A DNA stretch of 64,000 bases from Acetivibrio clariflavus DSM 19732 (GCF_000237085.1 NC_016627.1:992001-1056000); one strand, 5' to 3'; numbered from the stretch's first letter, positions 1 to 8,142 are shown. Notes: a model not told the origin generated them from the letters alone. A program made the numbers and translations.

Positions 1-894
1 ACTTTTCCTAAAGAACTAACAAGAGAGGAATACGAAAGACTTAAACAAACTCCCAAGAACGAATCGAAGGAATATAAGCTTCCTGTAAGTGTTGGCTTAG
101 ATTATGTTAATTTTTATCCGGTAACGGTTGATTTGGAACAATCCCGTGTTATTGCAATTTACGGCAAAAAGGAATTCGGTAAGACGAATTTGCTTAATCT
201 GTTGCTTAGCGGCTTTGCCCAGCAAAAACAGGAAGCTGAAATTGTTTTTTTTGATGACGGTAGAAATCAACTCGAACCAATCTATAATAACTTAAAGGAT
301 AAACTGAATTGTAAGTTGATAAATAAGTTTGAAGAAATAGAATTGCGTTTTACCGATGACTCGAAAAAAACTAGAAAACTATCGCCGCTTCAGCAATTCT
401 ATGTATACTTGAATGAGAAGCATATTAGCTTGGATAAACCGAATTATATGGCAGATATCTACGGAGTTAGTAAGATATCGTCTAAAGAATATCTTACGAT
501 ACCTGACTGTTATGTTGAACGTGCACCGTTTACGGTGTTTGTAATACAAAGTAAATTGGTTTATTTGAATGCGAATGAAAACAAACGTTTTATTAACACT
601 ATTTTGCCTCAGTTAGTGTCTGTTGCGGAAGAACGAGGGTATTTATTTATATTTTCCGATGTGCAAAAGATTGGCGATGCAGAACAGAATTCCTTTTTTA
701 ATAACACTATTACTACAGCCTTTTTGCTTGATAATATTGCGGAATTTGCAGGAGAACGCGGGCAAAAAACTATATTTGGAAATATGGACATCAAATCCTT
801 AAAAGAGGATTATGCAAGGTGTGAAATAGGTGATGGATACTATTACGATGTTGAGGCAGATAATTTATTAAAGCTAAAATTTATAAAATATTGA
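1..894 (+). CDS. essC: EssC-type FtsK/SpoIIIE ATPase of type VII secretion, C-terminal part
   Basis: The reading frame is open from base 1 to the TGA ending at 894, so this is the last ~297 residues of a larger protein cut by the window edge. A degenerate Walker A, GKKEFGKTN, follows a short beta-strand, and a hydrophobic strand ending in FSD resembles a Walker B region. This fits the last, often degenerate ATPase module of EssC/FtsK-like membrane motors that drive export of WXG100 proteins. A WXG100 gene begins 13 bp downstream, which supports the assignment. It would act at the cytoplasmic membrane as the energy-supplying core of the machine. Seen: open frame, P-loop-like motif, neighbour. 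Inferred: exact EssC identity. It could instead be another FtsK-like ATPase. Confidence 0.7.
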   Translation, partial: TFPKELTREEYERLKQTPKNESKEYKLPVSVGLDYVNFYPVTVDLEQSRVIAIYGKKEFGKTNLLNLLLSGFAQQKQEAEIVFFDDGRNQLEPIYNNLKDKLNCKLINKFEEIELRFTDDSKKTRKLSPLQQFYVYLNEKHISLDKPNYMADIYGVSKISSKEYLTIPDCYVERAPFTVFVIQSKLVYLNANENKRFINTILPQLVSVAEERGYLFIFSDVQKIGDAEQNSFFNNTITTAFLLDNIAEFAGERGQKTIFGNMDIKSLKEDYARCEIGDGYYYDVEADNLLKLKFIKY

Positions 895-907
895 GAGGGG
901 ATTATTT

Positions 908-1240
908 ATGAGTAGTTCAGGTTTTGTTTTAGCGGATATTGATAAAATTTCACAGTTTGAGCAAAAGAGCCAGGAGGCTATTGCTGAATTTGATGCTATC
1001 AAGGAAAAGTTCAATGAAATTAATGCAACTTTACTTAGCAAATGGAAGGGAGAAGGTGCCGACGCCTACAAACAAGAAACTGACCACATTCTTGAGAATA
1101 TCGGTGGGATTAAGGATGTTCTTGATGCAATAAATAATGGAGTTGTTAAGGATATCAAAGATAGTTATTTACAGCTTGATGCAGAACTTGGTGAGTTCAA
1201 TAGGAATCCTCAGTCTGGTGAAGGCAGTGAAAACGGATAA
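908..1240 (+). CDS. WXG100-family secreted protein (ESAT-6-like)
   Basis: A 110-residue, mostly helical protein of typical WXG100 size. The hairpin turn carries W-K-G (KWKGEGADAY), and Y..E/D follows about seven residues later, as in the type VII export signal region. It starts at ATG 908 after a GAGAGGGG ribosome site and sits 13 bp behind the EssC-like ATPase gene, so the two are probably co-transcribed. Members form helical dimers exported by the EssC machine and act as chaperone-like partners or substrates. The acidic, Gly/Ser-rich tail is not conserved. Function rests on family size, motif and neighbour. Confidence 0.8.
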   Translation: MSSSGFVLADIDKISQFEQKSQEAIAEFDAIKEKFNEINATLLSKWKGEGADAYKQETDHILENIGGIKDVLDAINNGVVKDIKDSYLQLDAELGEFNRNPQSGEGSENG

Positions 1241-1271
1241 TGTGCCTTTAAGTAAAGGGAGGTAGAAACAT

Positions 1272-1433
1272 ATGTCTAAACCATCGATTGGAACTGCTCA
1301 AATTCCTGTGCCCAATAAAGAAAAAAAGCAGTTAATCCAAGAACTTACTGTGCTTGAAGAAGGCTCGGAAAAATCAATATATAATTTGATTTTTTCTGAT
1401 GTTTCGGAAGAAAAAACGAAAGATGACAGATAA
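1272..1433 (+). CDS. Small hypothetical protein in type VII secretion operon (53 aa)
   Basis: ATG 1272 follows a strong ribosome site (AGGGAGG, 1257-1263) and opens a 53-residue frame ending TAA 1433. It is 31 bp behind the WXG100 gene, in the same direction. The protein is hydrophilic, with a lysine/glutamate-rich middle and tail and no signal or membrane segment. A second ATG at 1423 overlaps its end in another frame and runs only 10 codons. I recognise no family. Position suggests an accessory or partner of the WXG100 protein. Confidence 0.5.
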   Translation: MSKPSIGTAQIPVPNKEKKQLIQELTVLEEGSEKSIYNLIFSDVSEEKTKDDR

Positions 1434-1556
1434 TATGGACGAACAAGATAAATAGCATCTTCTCATGCACAAGATAGAAAAATCACTGTACTTAAAACAT
1501 TGAATGATAACATCAAGCAATTTATCAATGGTATTTCTCGTATCAGTAATGCTTAA
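1423..1556 (+). pseudogene. Frameshifted small ORF, possible second WXG-like partner
   Basis: An ATG at 1423 overlaps the end of the preceding 53-aa gene and reads ten acidic codons to a TAG at 1453. In another frame the sequence then codes about 34 residues including KITVLKTLNDNIKQFINGI, ending TAA about 1555. A one-base change would join them into a ~43-aa amphipathic helical protein. This is read as a small degraded gene of the type VII cluster; it may equally be chance. Confidence 0.25.
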
Positions 1557-1603
1557 CATCATCCTACTACACTTATAAGTAAAGGTGGGATGATTTTTTA
1601 GCT
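1549..1603 (+). repeat. Degenerate REP-like hairpin relic / terminator
   Basis: CATCATCCTAC and GTGGGATGATTTTTT form an imperfect stem around a TTATAAGTAAAG loop. Layout and much of the sequence match the hairpin beside the RAYT gene at 7322-7365, so this looks like a decayed copy of that repeat. The T run after the stem means it may also end the type VII transcript. Between here and 1847 there is only a broken frame of about 52 codons (about 1602-1762, with residues like AELIKAGLLFARFF) lacking a start. Confidence 0.5.
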
Positions 1604-1846
1604 ACTTCAAGTCATATCAAATCAGCAGAGCTAATAAAGGCAGGGTTGCTATTTGCACGTTTTTTTAGCTTAGACTTTGGCGAAGAATTTAAATTTGAAA
1701 GCAGTAGGAAACATGAAAGTAAGGTATTACAACTAATAGAAGGTATGCCAAAGTTGGGATAGGAAATTAAACAAGTAAAATAGGGGCGTTCCTAACTATT
1801 CCATATTTTATGTCACATGATACTTTGGTTCTAAGGAGGAATTGAT

Positions 1847-2473
1847 ATGGATGTTTATGAGGCTATTTATTCAAGGAGATCAGTTAGAGATTTTAAAGAT
1901 AAAGACATTGATGAGAAAATATTAAAAAAAATTCTGGATGCGGGATTACAAGCTCCTACAAATAACCATTTGCGTCAATGGGAATTTATTATAATAAATG
2001 ACAAAGAAAAAAGGCTTGAAGTCATTGATAAAATAGTAAAAAATGCAACAAAGGAAGACTCGGTAAGAATAATTGATGAATGGGGACTGACTGACCCAAT
2101 ACAGCGGGAAGCGTATATTGATGCGATTCCCAAACAGTACAAAATGTTATTAACTGCAGGATGCCTTATAATACCGTGTTTTCGTCAGGATTGGCCACTT
2201 TTGAAACCGGTAAACTTGTCAGCATTAAATCCTTTTGCCTCAATATGGTGCTGCATTGAAAACATATTAATTGCTGCTGCTAGTGAAGGCATATATGGAG
2301 TAACAAGGATTCCTTTTGATGCTGAGATAAAACATATCAGAGAAGTTTTAAACATACCTGAGAATTATGAATTTCCGTGTTATCTTGCGTTAGGGTATCC
2401 GAGCGAAAATGTAAAGCCCATTGAACAACATAAAATTAATGTTGAAGACAGAATGCATTTTAATAAATGGTAA
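1847..2473 (+). CDS. Nitroreductase family protein
   Basis: A 208-residue protein opening with the family signature YEAIYSRRSVRDF and then LDAGLQAPTNNHLRQWEF, the FMN-binding region of the NfsA/NfnB-like fold. The C-terminal part contains an aromatic/hydrophobic dimer segment and ends ALGYPSENVKPIEQH, a typical tail that contacts FMN. Members are dimeric, cytoplasmic flavoproteins using NAD(P)H to reduce nitro groups, quinones or other acceptors; the natural substrate cannot be told. ATG 1847 follows AAGGAGGAATTG, a clear ribosome site. It appears monocistronic, with a terminator-like hairpin at 2588-2640. Confidence 0.85.
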   Translation: MDVYEAIYSRRSVRDFKDKDIDEKILKKILDAGLQAPTNNHLRQWEFIIINDKEKRLEVIDKIVKNATKEDSVRIIDEWGLTDPIQREAYIDAIPKQYKMLLTAGCLIIPCFRQDWPLLKPVNLSALNPFASIWCCIENILIAAASEGIYGVTRIPFDAEIKHIREVLNIPENYEFPCYLALGYPSENVKPIEQHKINVEDRMHFNKW

Positions 2474-2587
2474 AACATAAAGCGGGGGATGGTTCAACAG
2501 CCCCTACTTTACTATTTAGTGTAAATTTTTAGGCTTAAGAAATTGAAAGGTTATTTTAAGATGAAAGATATTATTTTTTTTTGATAG

Positions 2588-2640
2588 AAAGGGGCATTGC
2601 ACTATGCTACTTAATCCATAATGCACCAGCCCCTTTGATT
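2588..2640. terminator. Hairpin between convergent nitroreductase and idi genes
   Basis: AAAGGGGC (2588-2595) pairs with GCCCCTTT (2629-2636), and inner arms TGCA/TGCA extend the fold. GATTTTTATC follows on the plus strand, so it is a plausible terminator for the nitroreductase gene. On the minus strand only an A-rich stretch follows. Confidence 0.5.
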
Positions 2641-2644
2641 TTTA

Positions 2645-3187
2645 TCAGGAAGAGGTGGTAACATATTTTGCTACTATACCTATCAATAACCTAAACCAAC
2701 AAGTGAAGTTTTCCGGAGATTCGCTTACATCACGTAGTACATCTTCAAGATCAACCCATGCATAGTCATCTACCTCATCAGGGTTTGGCACGGGATCACC
2801 ATCGTATCTGCCAATAAAAACATGGTCAATTTCATGTTCGATCAAGCCGTTATCCAACTCGGCTCTGTATTTTAATGTAAATATTTCCTCTAAGTCGCAA
2901 TCGAAACCCATTTCCTCCATTAATCTTGTATGTATTGTCTCGTATAGGTCTTCTCCTTTTCTTTGATGGCTACAGCATGTATTTGTAAGTAATCCTCCTG
3001 AGTGATATTTTGATATAGCCCTTTTTTGAAGAAGCAATTTATTTTCCGAATTGAAAACGAAAATAGAAAATGCTCTATGGAGTTGGCCTGTTTTGTGTAC
3101 CTCCATTTTTTCACCTATACCGATTTCTTCATCATCTTCATTTACAAGTAAAATATACTCTTTAATAATAATCACTCCCCACAACAA
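2645..3187 (-). CDS. idi: Isopentenyl-diphosphate delta-isomerase, type I (Nudix)
   Basis: A Nudix-fold protein of about 176-180 residues with the hallmarks of type I IPP isomerase: the LHRAFSIFVFN strand, KYHSGGLLTNTCCSHQR with the catalytic cysteine, a modified Nudix helix (RLMEEMGFDCD), and the acidic EHEIDHVF region that supplies the catalytic glutamate. It interconverts IPP and DMAPP in the cytoplasm. It lies 30 bp behind the ABBA prenyltransferase gene on the same strand, so it probably supplies DMAPP or longer prenyl donors to that enzyme. The start is uncertain: TTG 3187 is the longest form, and GTG 3175 would remove four residues. Type I enzymes are less usual in clostridia than the flavin-dependent type II, which hints at acquisition with its neighbour. 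Confidence 0.85.
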   Translation of the reverse strand: MLWGVIIIKEYILLVNEDDEEIGIGEKMEVHKTGQLHRAFSIFVFNSENKLLLQKRAISKYHSGGLLTNTCCSHQRKGEDLYETIHTRLMEEMGFDCDLEEIFTLKYRAELDNGLIEHEIDHVFIGRYDGDPVPNPDEVDDYAWVDLEDVLRDVSESPENFTCWFRLLIGIVAKYVTTSS

Positions 3188-3217
3188 TAATACAATATTT
3201 ACTGTTATCTATCTCTG

Positions 3218-4360
3218 TTAGTAAGTTTCTACAAGGGCATCTGCCATTATTCCTGAAGAATAATCACTTTCGAGTTTTATATAATTTCCTTTTGGTGATA
3301 ATGCTACAGTATACATAAACTTTCTCTTATCTCCCAAAATAGGCGCATTCAACGAGTATTTCTCAAGGAATGGGTGTAAATGAACAGGCACTTGACTCTG
3401 GTCGTGAGCAACACGATGGAAGCTCAGTCTTTCAATTTTTGGTGAATCCCAAGTGAAAGTGCAATAGAAGAATAAGGCATGAGCACATTCCTCGATTAGT
3501 TCATTCGATGGCACAGGGAAACCTAATTCACTAATAAGACTTGTAACAGTTTCAGTCGAAAGGTCTCCGTAATATCTTTTTACAAAATATATGTTTGTAG
3601 ATTTATGAATGTAATCAATACCTACCATAATGATTCTATCCATTGAATATTTTGATAAGAGGCTAATATAATTTTTTAAACTATCGGGAAATGAAGGTAT
3701 CAATTGCAATTTTTCTAAAGGTACAGGCAGATGGGTAGGAATACGCATCCATATTTTTGCAAAACCATTCAATACTCCAAAATCAACGCCATAACCCATT
3801 ATGGGGAAATTGGATTTTATATCATAAAATAAATTGTCCACGGGATGACCGCTTTTTACTAAAAGGCCATTTTCAATTGCCATTGCATATGGATCATGGG
3901 AAGTCCAGACATCTACATAGCGAACATCCAAACTTCTTTTTTCTACAGGTTTGGTAGTAGTTCTAAAAGATACTGCAACTTGAGGATGTGAAAATTGTTC
4001 TTCATATACATTTAGAATTTTGTTGACCAGTTCTTTATTGCAACCAACTTCAGCAATTTTGGCTGCTTTTTCAATATCATCAGACATTAAAGCTAGATCC
4101 CTTTTAGTAAGTGAACTTAAATCCACCTTTATGTCTTTTGGGATATTGCTGATGTTTTGCCTAAAAAATACAGGTGTATTTCGTAAAAGTGCTGTTATTA
4201 TATCTAGTTCAGTTACTTCTGAAGCACCTCTTGCACGAGCATTTTCATTAACATACCCAATATATCTGTCTCGTAGCCCTTCCGGCATATTAGGAGTTAA
4301 TGAATTAAAATACTCCTGCATTTTTTTCGACCATAAAATTTCACATACTTGCTCACTCAT
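3218..4360 (-). CDS. ABBA-type aromatic prenyltransferase (NphB/CloQ family) with PCP_red-like N-terminus
   Basis: A 380-residue protein in two parts. Residues ~8-60 (ILWSKKMQEYF...ENARARGASEVTELDI) resemble the small PCP_red domain of light-independent protochlorophyllide reductase subunits. Residues ~120-370 follow the NphB/CloQ pattern closely: TSHDPYAMAIENGLL, SGHPVDNLF, an IPSFP segment, YSMDRIIMVGIDYIHKSTNIYF, ELGFPVPS, and a final TVALSPKGNYIKLESDY strand. These enzymes attach a prenyl group to an aromatic acceptor inside a ten-stranded barrel and lack the DDxxD motif, which is also absent here. The isomerase gene 30 bp downstream fits a prenyl-donor role. ATG 4360 has a ribosome site (AAGGGGAG) just upstream. 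Family by alignment from memory; substrate unknown. Confidence 0.78.
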   Translation of the reverse strand: MSEQVCEILWSKKMQEYFNSLTPNMPEGLRDRYIGYVNENARARGASEVTELDIITALLRNTPVFFRQNISNIPKDIKVDLSSLTKRDLALMSDDIEKAAKIAEVGCNKELVNKILNVYEEQFSHPQVAVSFRTTTKPVEKRSLDVRYVDVWTSHDPYAMAIENGLLVKSGHPVDNLFYDIKSNFPIMGYGVDFGVLNGFAKIWMRIPTHLPVPLEKLQLIPSFPDSLKNYISLLSKYSMDRIIMVGIDYIHKSTNIYFVKRYYGDLSTETVTSLISELGFPVPSNELIEECAHALFFYCTFTWDSPKIERLSFHRVAHDQSQVPVHLHPFLEKYSLNAPILGDKRKFMYTVALSPKGNYIKLESDYSSGIMADALVETY

Positions 4361-4686
4361 TTTTTAAATCTCCCCTTAAAATAATATAATTGTAAGCAAA
4401 CAGCAGATTTTTTTATCTACTGTAGTTACCAAATCATAATAAATTACATAATATTAGTATTATCTCTAGACATTAAGCAAATCATTGGCTTCTCACCTTA
4501 GCTATTTTACCGGCAAATAGCTAAAATGATTAATAATGATATATCTTTTGGTTTCTGTTAAAAAATTATATTCAATTTTGTGAACTAATTTATGTCGATA
4601 AGTTTTGTAAACAATGAAGTGGGCCTTTAGCTGCATTAAAGGTATCAAAATTAAATAATTAAGTTATATGTTAAAAGTATAGACAA

Positions 4687-4723
4687 AATAAAAGTACTTA
4701 AGTCCATTACAGCTAAGTACTTA
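4687..4723. repeat. Inverted repeat in the long gap upstream of ahpC
   Basis: AAGTACTTA and TAAGTACTT flank a 13-base loop and form a perfect 9-bp stem. The gap 4361-5181 holds no gene. This hairpin, the one at 4767-4805 and a REP relic near 4920-5000 are the only structure I see; the rest is AT-rich and probably contains promoters for the divergent prenyltransferase and ahpC genes. Confidence 0.45.
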
Positions 4724-4766
4724 CTTATAGGATAAATGATTTTTACTGTCTGATGCGATACTACCT

Positions 4767-4805
4767 GTAACATAGACTTAATAACACAAAAGTCATTTAT
4801 GTTAC
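4767..4805. repeat. Imperfect hairpin in prenyltransferase/ahpC gap
   Basis: GTAACATAGACTT (4767-4779) faces AAGTC-ATTTATGTTAC (4790-4805), giving a bulged stem of about 12 pairs with a TAATAACACA loop. AT-rich sequence follows. It could be a terminator or an RNA element; nothing decides. Confidence 0.35.
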
Positions 4806-4925
4806 GATTATATCATAAAATTTTGAAAAAATAAATAGTTTCTGTATTAAATTATTTAATTTTGTGTCGACTTTTTGTTAAAAAACGAGAAAAATTGGAT
4901 GTAAGCGGTAGATATACATATGATA

Positions 4926-4995
4926 TGTGACGGTTATATGTTTGACATCATCCTGCAGTTAATTTATTGTAGATTTTAGATCAAAGGTATTTATA
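4926..4995 (+). repeat. Degenerate REP-like left end
   Basis: GTGACGGTTATATGTTTGAC followed by ATCATCCTGCAG, TTATTGTAGA and AAAGGTATTT matches, in order, the start of the RAYT-linked repeat at 7298-7362. The second hairpin arm is no longer complementary. This is a decayed copy without any transposase gene. Confidence 0.45.
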
Positions 4996-5181
4996 TTAAG
5001 AAAGGTCCGGTTTTTACTCGTCAAAACCTCATTATGTTTTACTTCTTTACGTTCATTATAAAATTTTTAAAAATTAGGTTTTATTAATTAAAAAATGGGT
5101 ATATTTATAGAAAGTCAATTGAATTTAAATTAAAAACTCTAAATAGCAAATAGAATAATAGAACGTAAGGAGGAATTTATC

Positions 5182-5745
5182 ATGTCATTGATTGGAACCG
5201 AGGTTAAACCATTTACTGCTGAAGCTTATCATAACGGAAAGTTTATAACAGTAACAGAACAAGATTTTAAAGGTAAATGGAGTGTAGTATGCTTCTATCC
5301 TGCGGATTTCACTTTTGTTTGCCCTACTGAACTTGAAGATCTTCAAAATAATTATGAAAAATTAAAAGCATTAGGGGCAGAAGTATATTCAGTTTCTACC
5401 GATACTCATTATACTCATAAAGCATGGCACGATACATCGGAAACTATAAAGAAAATTACTTATGTAATGATTGGAGATCCATCTCATACTCTTTCTAGAA
5501 ATTTTGATGTTCTTGATGAAACAACAGGATTAGCAGATAGAGGTACATTTATTATAGACCCTGATGGTGTTATTCAATCCGTTGAAATATCAGCTGGCGG
5601 CATTGGACGTGATGCTGATATCCTTATAGATAAGATAAAAGCTGCTCAATATGTAAGAAATCATCCAGGTGAAGTGTGCCCGGCAAAATGGAAAGAAGGC
5701 GGCCAAACACTAAAAACAAGCATAGATTTAGTCGGAAAAATATAA
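5182..5745 (+). CDS. ahpC: Alkyl hydroperoxide reductase C, 2-Cys peroxiredoxin
   Basis: A 187-residue typical AhpC. The peroxidatic cysteine lies in DFTFVCPTE (Cys47) and the resolving cysteine in [10 protein letters not shown] (Cys166), at the positions known for AhpC. The active-site Pro/Thr are present and the GG(I/L)G-YF motif region shows the family's normal pattern. It reduces hydrogen peroxide and organic hydroperoxides in the cytoplasm and is recycled by AhpF, encoded 12 bp downstream. ATG 5182 follows AAGGAGGAATTTATC. Nine residues of 187 differ from the second copy at 17931. The ~330 bp before the start is gene-free and shares a GGGTATAT...TTTATAGAAA block with the region ahead of copy 2. 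Confidence 0.95.
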   Translation: MSLIGTEVKPFTAEAYHNGKFITVTEQDFKGKWSVVCFYPADFTFVCPTELEDLQNNYEKLKALGAEVYSVSTDTHYTHKAWHDTSETIKKITYVMIGDPSHTLSRNFDVLDETTGLADRGTFIIDPDGVIQSVEISAGGIGRDADILIDKIKAAQYVRNHPGEVCPAKWKEGGQTLKTSIDLVGKI

Positions 5746-5757
5746 GAGGTATTAGAT

Positions 5758-7287
5758 ATGCTTTTGGATATAGAAATCAAACAGCAATTAGAACAGTATT
5801 TGGCACTCCTTGAAAACGATATAGTCATTAAGGTTAGTGCTGGAAGTGATAAGACATCCACTGATATGGTTATACTTATAGATGAAATTTCCAAACTTTC
5901 GTCTAAAATACATGTTGAAAAAGCAGAGTTGGAAAGAACTCCAAGCTTTAGCATTAACCGATTGAATGAGGATACAGGTATCGTTTTTGCTGGTGTTCCA
6001 CTAGGTCATGAATTTAATTCCTTGGTATTGGCTCTCCTCCAAGTAGGGGGGAGAGCCCCTAAGGTAGATGATACTTATATTAATCAAATTAAGCAGCTAA
6101 AGGGAGAGTATCGTTTTGAAACCTACGTTAGCCTAAGCTGCCATAATTGTCCCGATGTGGTCCAAGCCCTTAATATAATGAGTGTTCTCAATCCCAATAT
6201 TAAACATACCATGATTGACGGAGCTGTCTTTAAAGAAGAAGTTGAAAGTAAGGACATAATGGCAGTACCTACAATATACTTAAATGGCAATTTCTTTGAA
6301 AGCGGCCGATTAACACTGGAGGAGATTCTTGCTAAACTTGGACAGGAGTCCGATGATTCTTATATCAATGAAAAAGAGCCTTTTGATGTTTTAGTCATAG
6401 GTGGAGGACCTGCCGGCGTGAGTTCTGCTATTTACGCTGCACGAAAGGGACTTCGTACCGGTATTTTGGTTGAAAGATTTGGAGGCCAGATTTTAGATAC
6501 TTTGGGAATTGAGAATTTTATTTCAGTTCCATATACCGAGGGACCTAAGCTGGCCGAGAATCTTAAAGAGCATGTGAAAAGATATAATATTGATGTAATT
6601 AATCTTCAAAGAGCAAAAAGTTTGAGGCGTAAGGAACTTTTGGAAGTGGAATTGGAAAAAGGGGCTGTGCTTAAGAGCAAGACCGTTATTATTGCAACAG
6701 GAGCGAGATGGCGTGATGTAAACGTTCCGGGAGAAAAAGAGTTTAAAACCAAAGGAGTGGCCTATTGTCCTCACTGTGACGGACCATTGTTTGCAGGGAA
6801 AGATGTAGCTGTAATTGGCGGAGGTAATTCCGGTATAGAAGCTGCTATTGATTTGGCGGGGATTGTAAAGCATGTTACAGTTCTGGAATTTTTGCCCCAA
6901 TTAAAGGCCGATAAGGTGTTACAGGAACGTTTATATAGACTTCCCAACGTAACTGTACTTACAAATGTTCAGACAAAAGAGTTTACCGGTAAAGAAAAGC
7001 TTGAGGGGATTACTTATATCCAGCGTGATACCAATGAAGAAAAACATATTGAGGTTCAAGGTGTTTTCATTCAGATTGGTCTTGTACCAAATACCGAATG
7101 GCTCGGAGACAGTATTGAACGTAATGCTATCGGTGAAATTATTGTTAACCATAAAAATGAAACCTCAATGCCTGGAGTATTTGCAGCCGGTGACTGTACT
7201 AATAGCCCCTATAAACAGATTATTATATCCATGGGTTCCGGTGCAACGGCAGCACTCAGTGCTTTTGATTACTTAATTCGTAACTAA
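5758..7287 (+). CDS. ahpF: Alkyl hydroperoxide reductase subunit F (flavoprotein disulfide reductase)
   Basis: A 509-residue protein with the AhpF layout: an N-terminal tandem thioredoxin-fold domain with the redox pair CHNC (~residues 128-131), a FAD-binding Rossmann segment VIGGGPAGVSSAIYAARKGL (~212), a second redox pair CPHC (~340), an NAD(P)H-binding GGGNSGIEAAIDLAG and a final GVFAAGDCT FAD motif. It moves electrons from NADH through FAD and both disulfides to AhpC. The start is 12 bp behind ahpC, after AAGAGGT, so they form one operon. Length matches family members. The downstream end is marked by a REP-type repeat at 7298. Confidence 0.95.
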   Translation: MLLDIEIKQQLEQYLALLENDIVIKVSAGSDKTSTDMVILIDEISKLSSKIHVEKAELERTPSFSINRLNEDTGIVFAGVPLGHEFNSLVLALLQVGGRAPKVDDTYINQIKQLKGEYRFETYVSLSCHNCPDVVQALNIMSVLNPNIKHTMIDGAVFKEEVESKDIMAVPTIYLNGNFFESGRLTLEEILAKLGQESDDSYINEKEPFDVLVIGGGPAGVSSAIYAARKGLRTGILVERFGGQILDTLGIENFISVPYTEGPKLAENLKEHVKRYNIDVINLQRAKSLRRKELLEVELEKGAVLKSKTVIIATGARWRDVNVPGEKEFKTKGVAYCPHCDGPLFAGKDVAVIGGGNSGIEAAIDLAGIVKHVTVLEFLPQLKADKVLQERLYRLPNVTVLTNVQTKEFTGKEKLEGITYIQRDTNEEKHIEVQGVFIQIGLVPNTEWLGDSIERNAIGEIIVNHKNETSMPGVFAAGDCTNSPYKQIIISMGSGATAALSAFDYLIRN

Positions 7288-7297
7288 ACATTAATAA

Positions 7298-7321
7298 AAC
7301 AGGGGACGGTTCTCTGTTTGA
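7298..7321 (+). repeat. REP-like palindrome, left end of RAYT unit
   Basis: Contains AACAGGGGACGGTTCTCTG then TTTGA; AACAG...CTGTT are mutually complementary around GGGACGGTTCT. Near-identical copies occur at 18494 and, truncated, at 21779. Inverted versions occur at 18785 and, split by the IS, at 8126-8142 plus 9849-9866. Together they bracket the transposase gene as imperfect inverted ends. Confidence 0.8.
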
Positions 7322-7362
7322 CATCACCCTACTTTTATTGTAGACTAAAGGTGGGGTGATTT
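7322..7362 (+). promoter_or_regulatory. Hairpin covering the RAYT ribosome binding site
   Basis: ATCACCCTAC (7323-7332) pairs with GTGGGGTGAT around a 20-base loop, with one G-U pair. The right arm includes the AAGGTGGGG that should serve as Shine-Dalgarno for ATG 7366, and a T run follows. The same structure can act as a terminator for ahpF and as a translational block for the transposase. Confidence 0.55.
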
Positions 7363-7365
7363 TTT

Positions 7366-8127
7366 ATGCCAAGATCTGCTAGAGTAAAAAGTAAAACAAA
7401 CATATATCATGTAATGATTAGAGGGATAAATCAGCAGAATATATTTGTAGATGATGCGGATAACGAAAAATTTATTGTTACTTTTGCAAAATACCAAAAA
7501 GAAAGTGCACATGAATTATATGCTTACTGTTTGATGGGGAATCATGTTCATCTGCTGATAAAAGAAGGAAATGAACCGCTAGGAAATACGATGAGGCGTA
7601 TTGGTGCAAGTTACGTGTATTGGTATAACTGGCAATATGGCAGAAAAGGACACTTATTTCAGGATCGTTATAAAAGCGAACCGGTGCAGGATGAAACTTA
7701 TTTTTTAACAGTGTTAAGATACATTCATCAAAATCCATTAAAAGCAGGATTGGTCAAAAATATTGACGAGTACAAGTGGAGCAGTTTTAACGAATATATA
7801 GGTAAAGCAAAGTTTGTTAATACGGATTATGCTTTGGCAATGTTTTCAGAAAATAGGGAGACAGCAATTAAAAAGTTTAAAGAGTTTAACATGGCTGTAA
7901 ATGATGATAAGTGTCTGGAAATAACTCCTGAAAGAAAAACTGTTTCCGATAAGGAAATAAGGCAGTTAGTATTGGAAAAATATAATATAGAATTGGCTAC
8001 TTTGCATAATGAAGAACCTAAAACCCAAATAGAGATTTTAAAATACTTAAAGAAAATAGAAGGAAGTTCGTTAAGACAATTGGCCAGATTAACCGGTTTT
8101 ACTGTTAATAAGATTTATAGGGCATAG
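7366..8127 (+). CDS. REP-associated tyrosine transposase (RAYT, Y1/HUH family)
   Basis: A 253-residue protein opening PRSARVKSKTNIYHVMIRG, typical of TnpA_REP. It carries the HUH metal motif in CLMGNHVHLLI, then FQDRYKSEPV and the catalytic tyrosine helix FLTVLRYIHQNP. The C-terminal ~100 residues include a helix-turn-helix-like segment (SLRQLARLTGFTVNKIYRA). These single-strand DNA nucleases recognise REP hairpins. Here REP-like palindromes sit at 7298 and 8126-8142, so gene and substrate sites form one unit. It lies directly behind ahpF, with its start partly hidden in a hairpin. The reading frame is intact. Confidence 0.88.
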   Translation: MPRSARVKSKTNIYHVMIRGINQQNIFVDDADNEKFIVTFAKYQKESAHELYAYCLMGNHVHLLIKEGNEPLGNTMRRIGASYVYWYNWQYGRKGHLFQDRYKSEPVQDETYFLTVLRYIHQNPLKAGLVKNIDEYKWSSFNEYIGKAKFVNTDYALAMFSENRETAIKKFKEFNMAVNDDKCLEITPERKTVSDKEIRQLVLEKYNIELATLHNEEPKTQIEILKYLKKIEGSSLRQLARLTGFTVNKIYRA

Positions 8128-8142
8128 AACAAAGAACCGTCC

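Noticed and set aside
4850-5181. PerR box ahead of ahpC
   Set aside because: No TTATAAT-N-ATTATAA-like sequence found by eye, though the leader block is shared by both ahpC copies.
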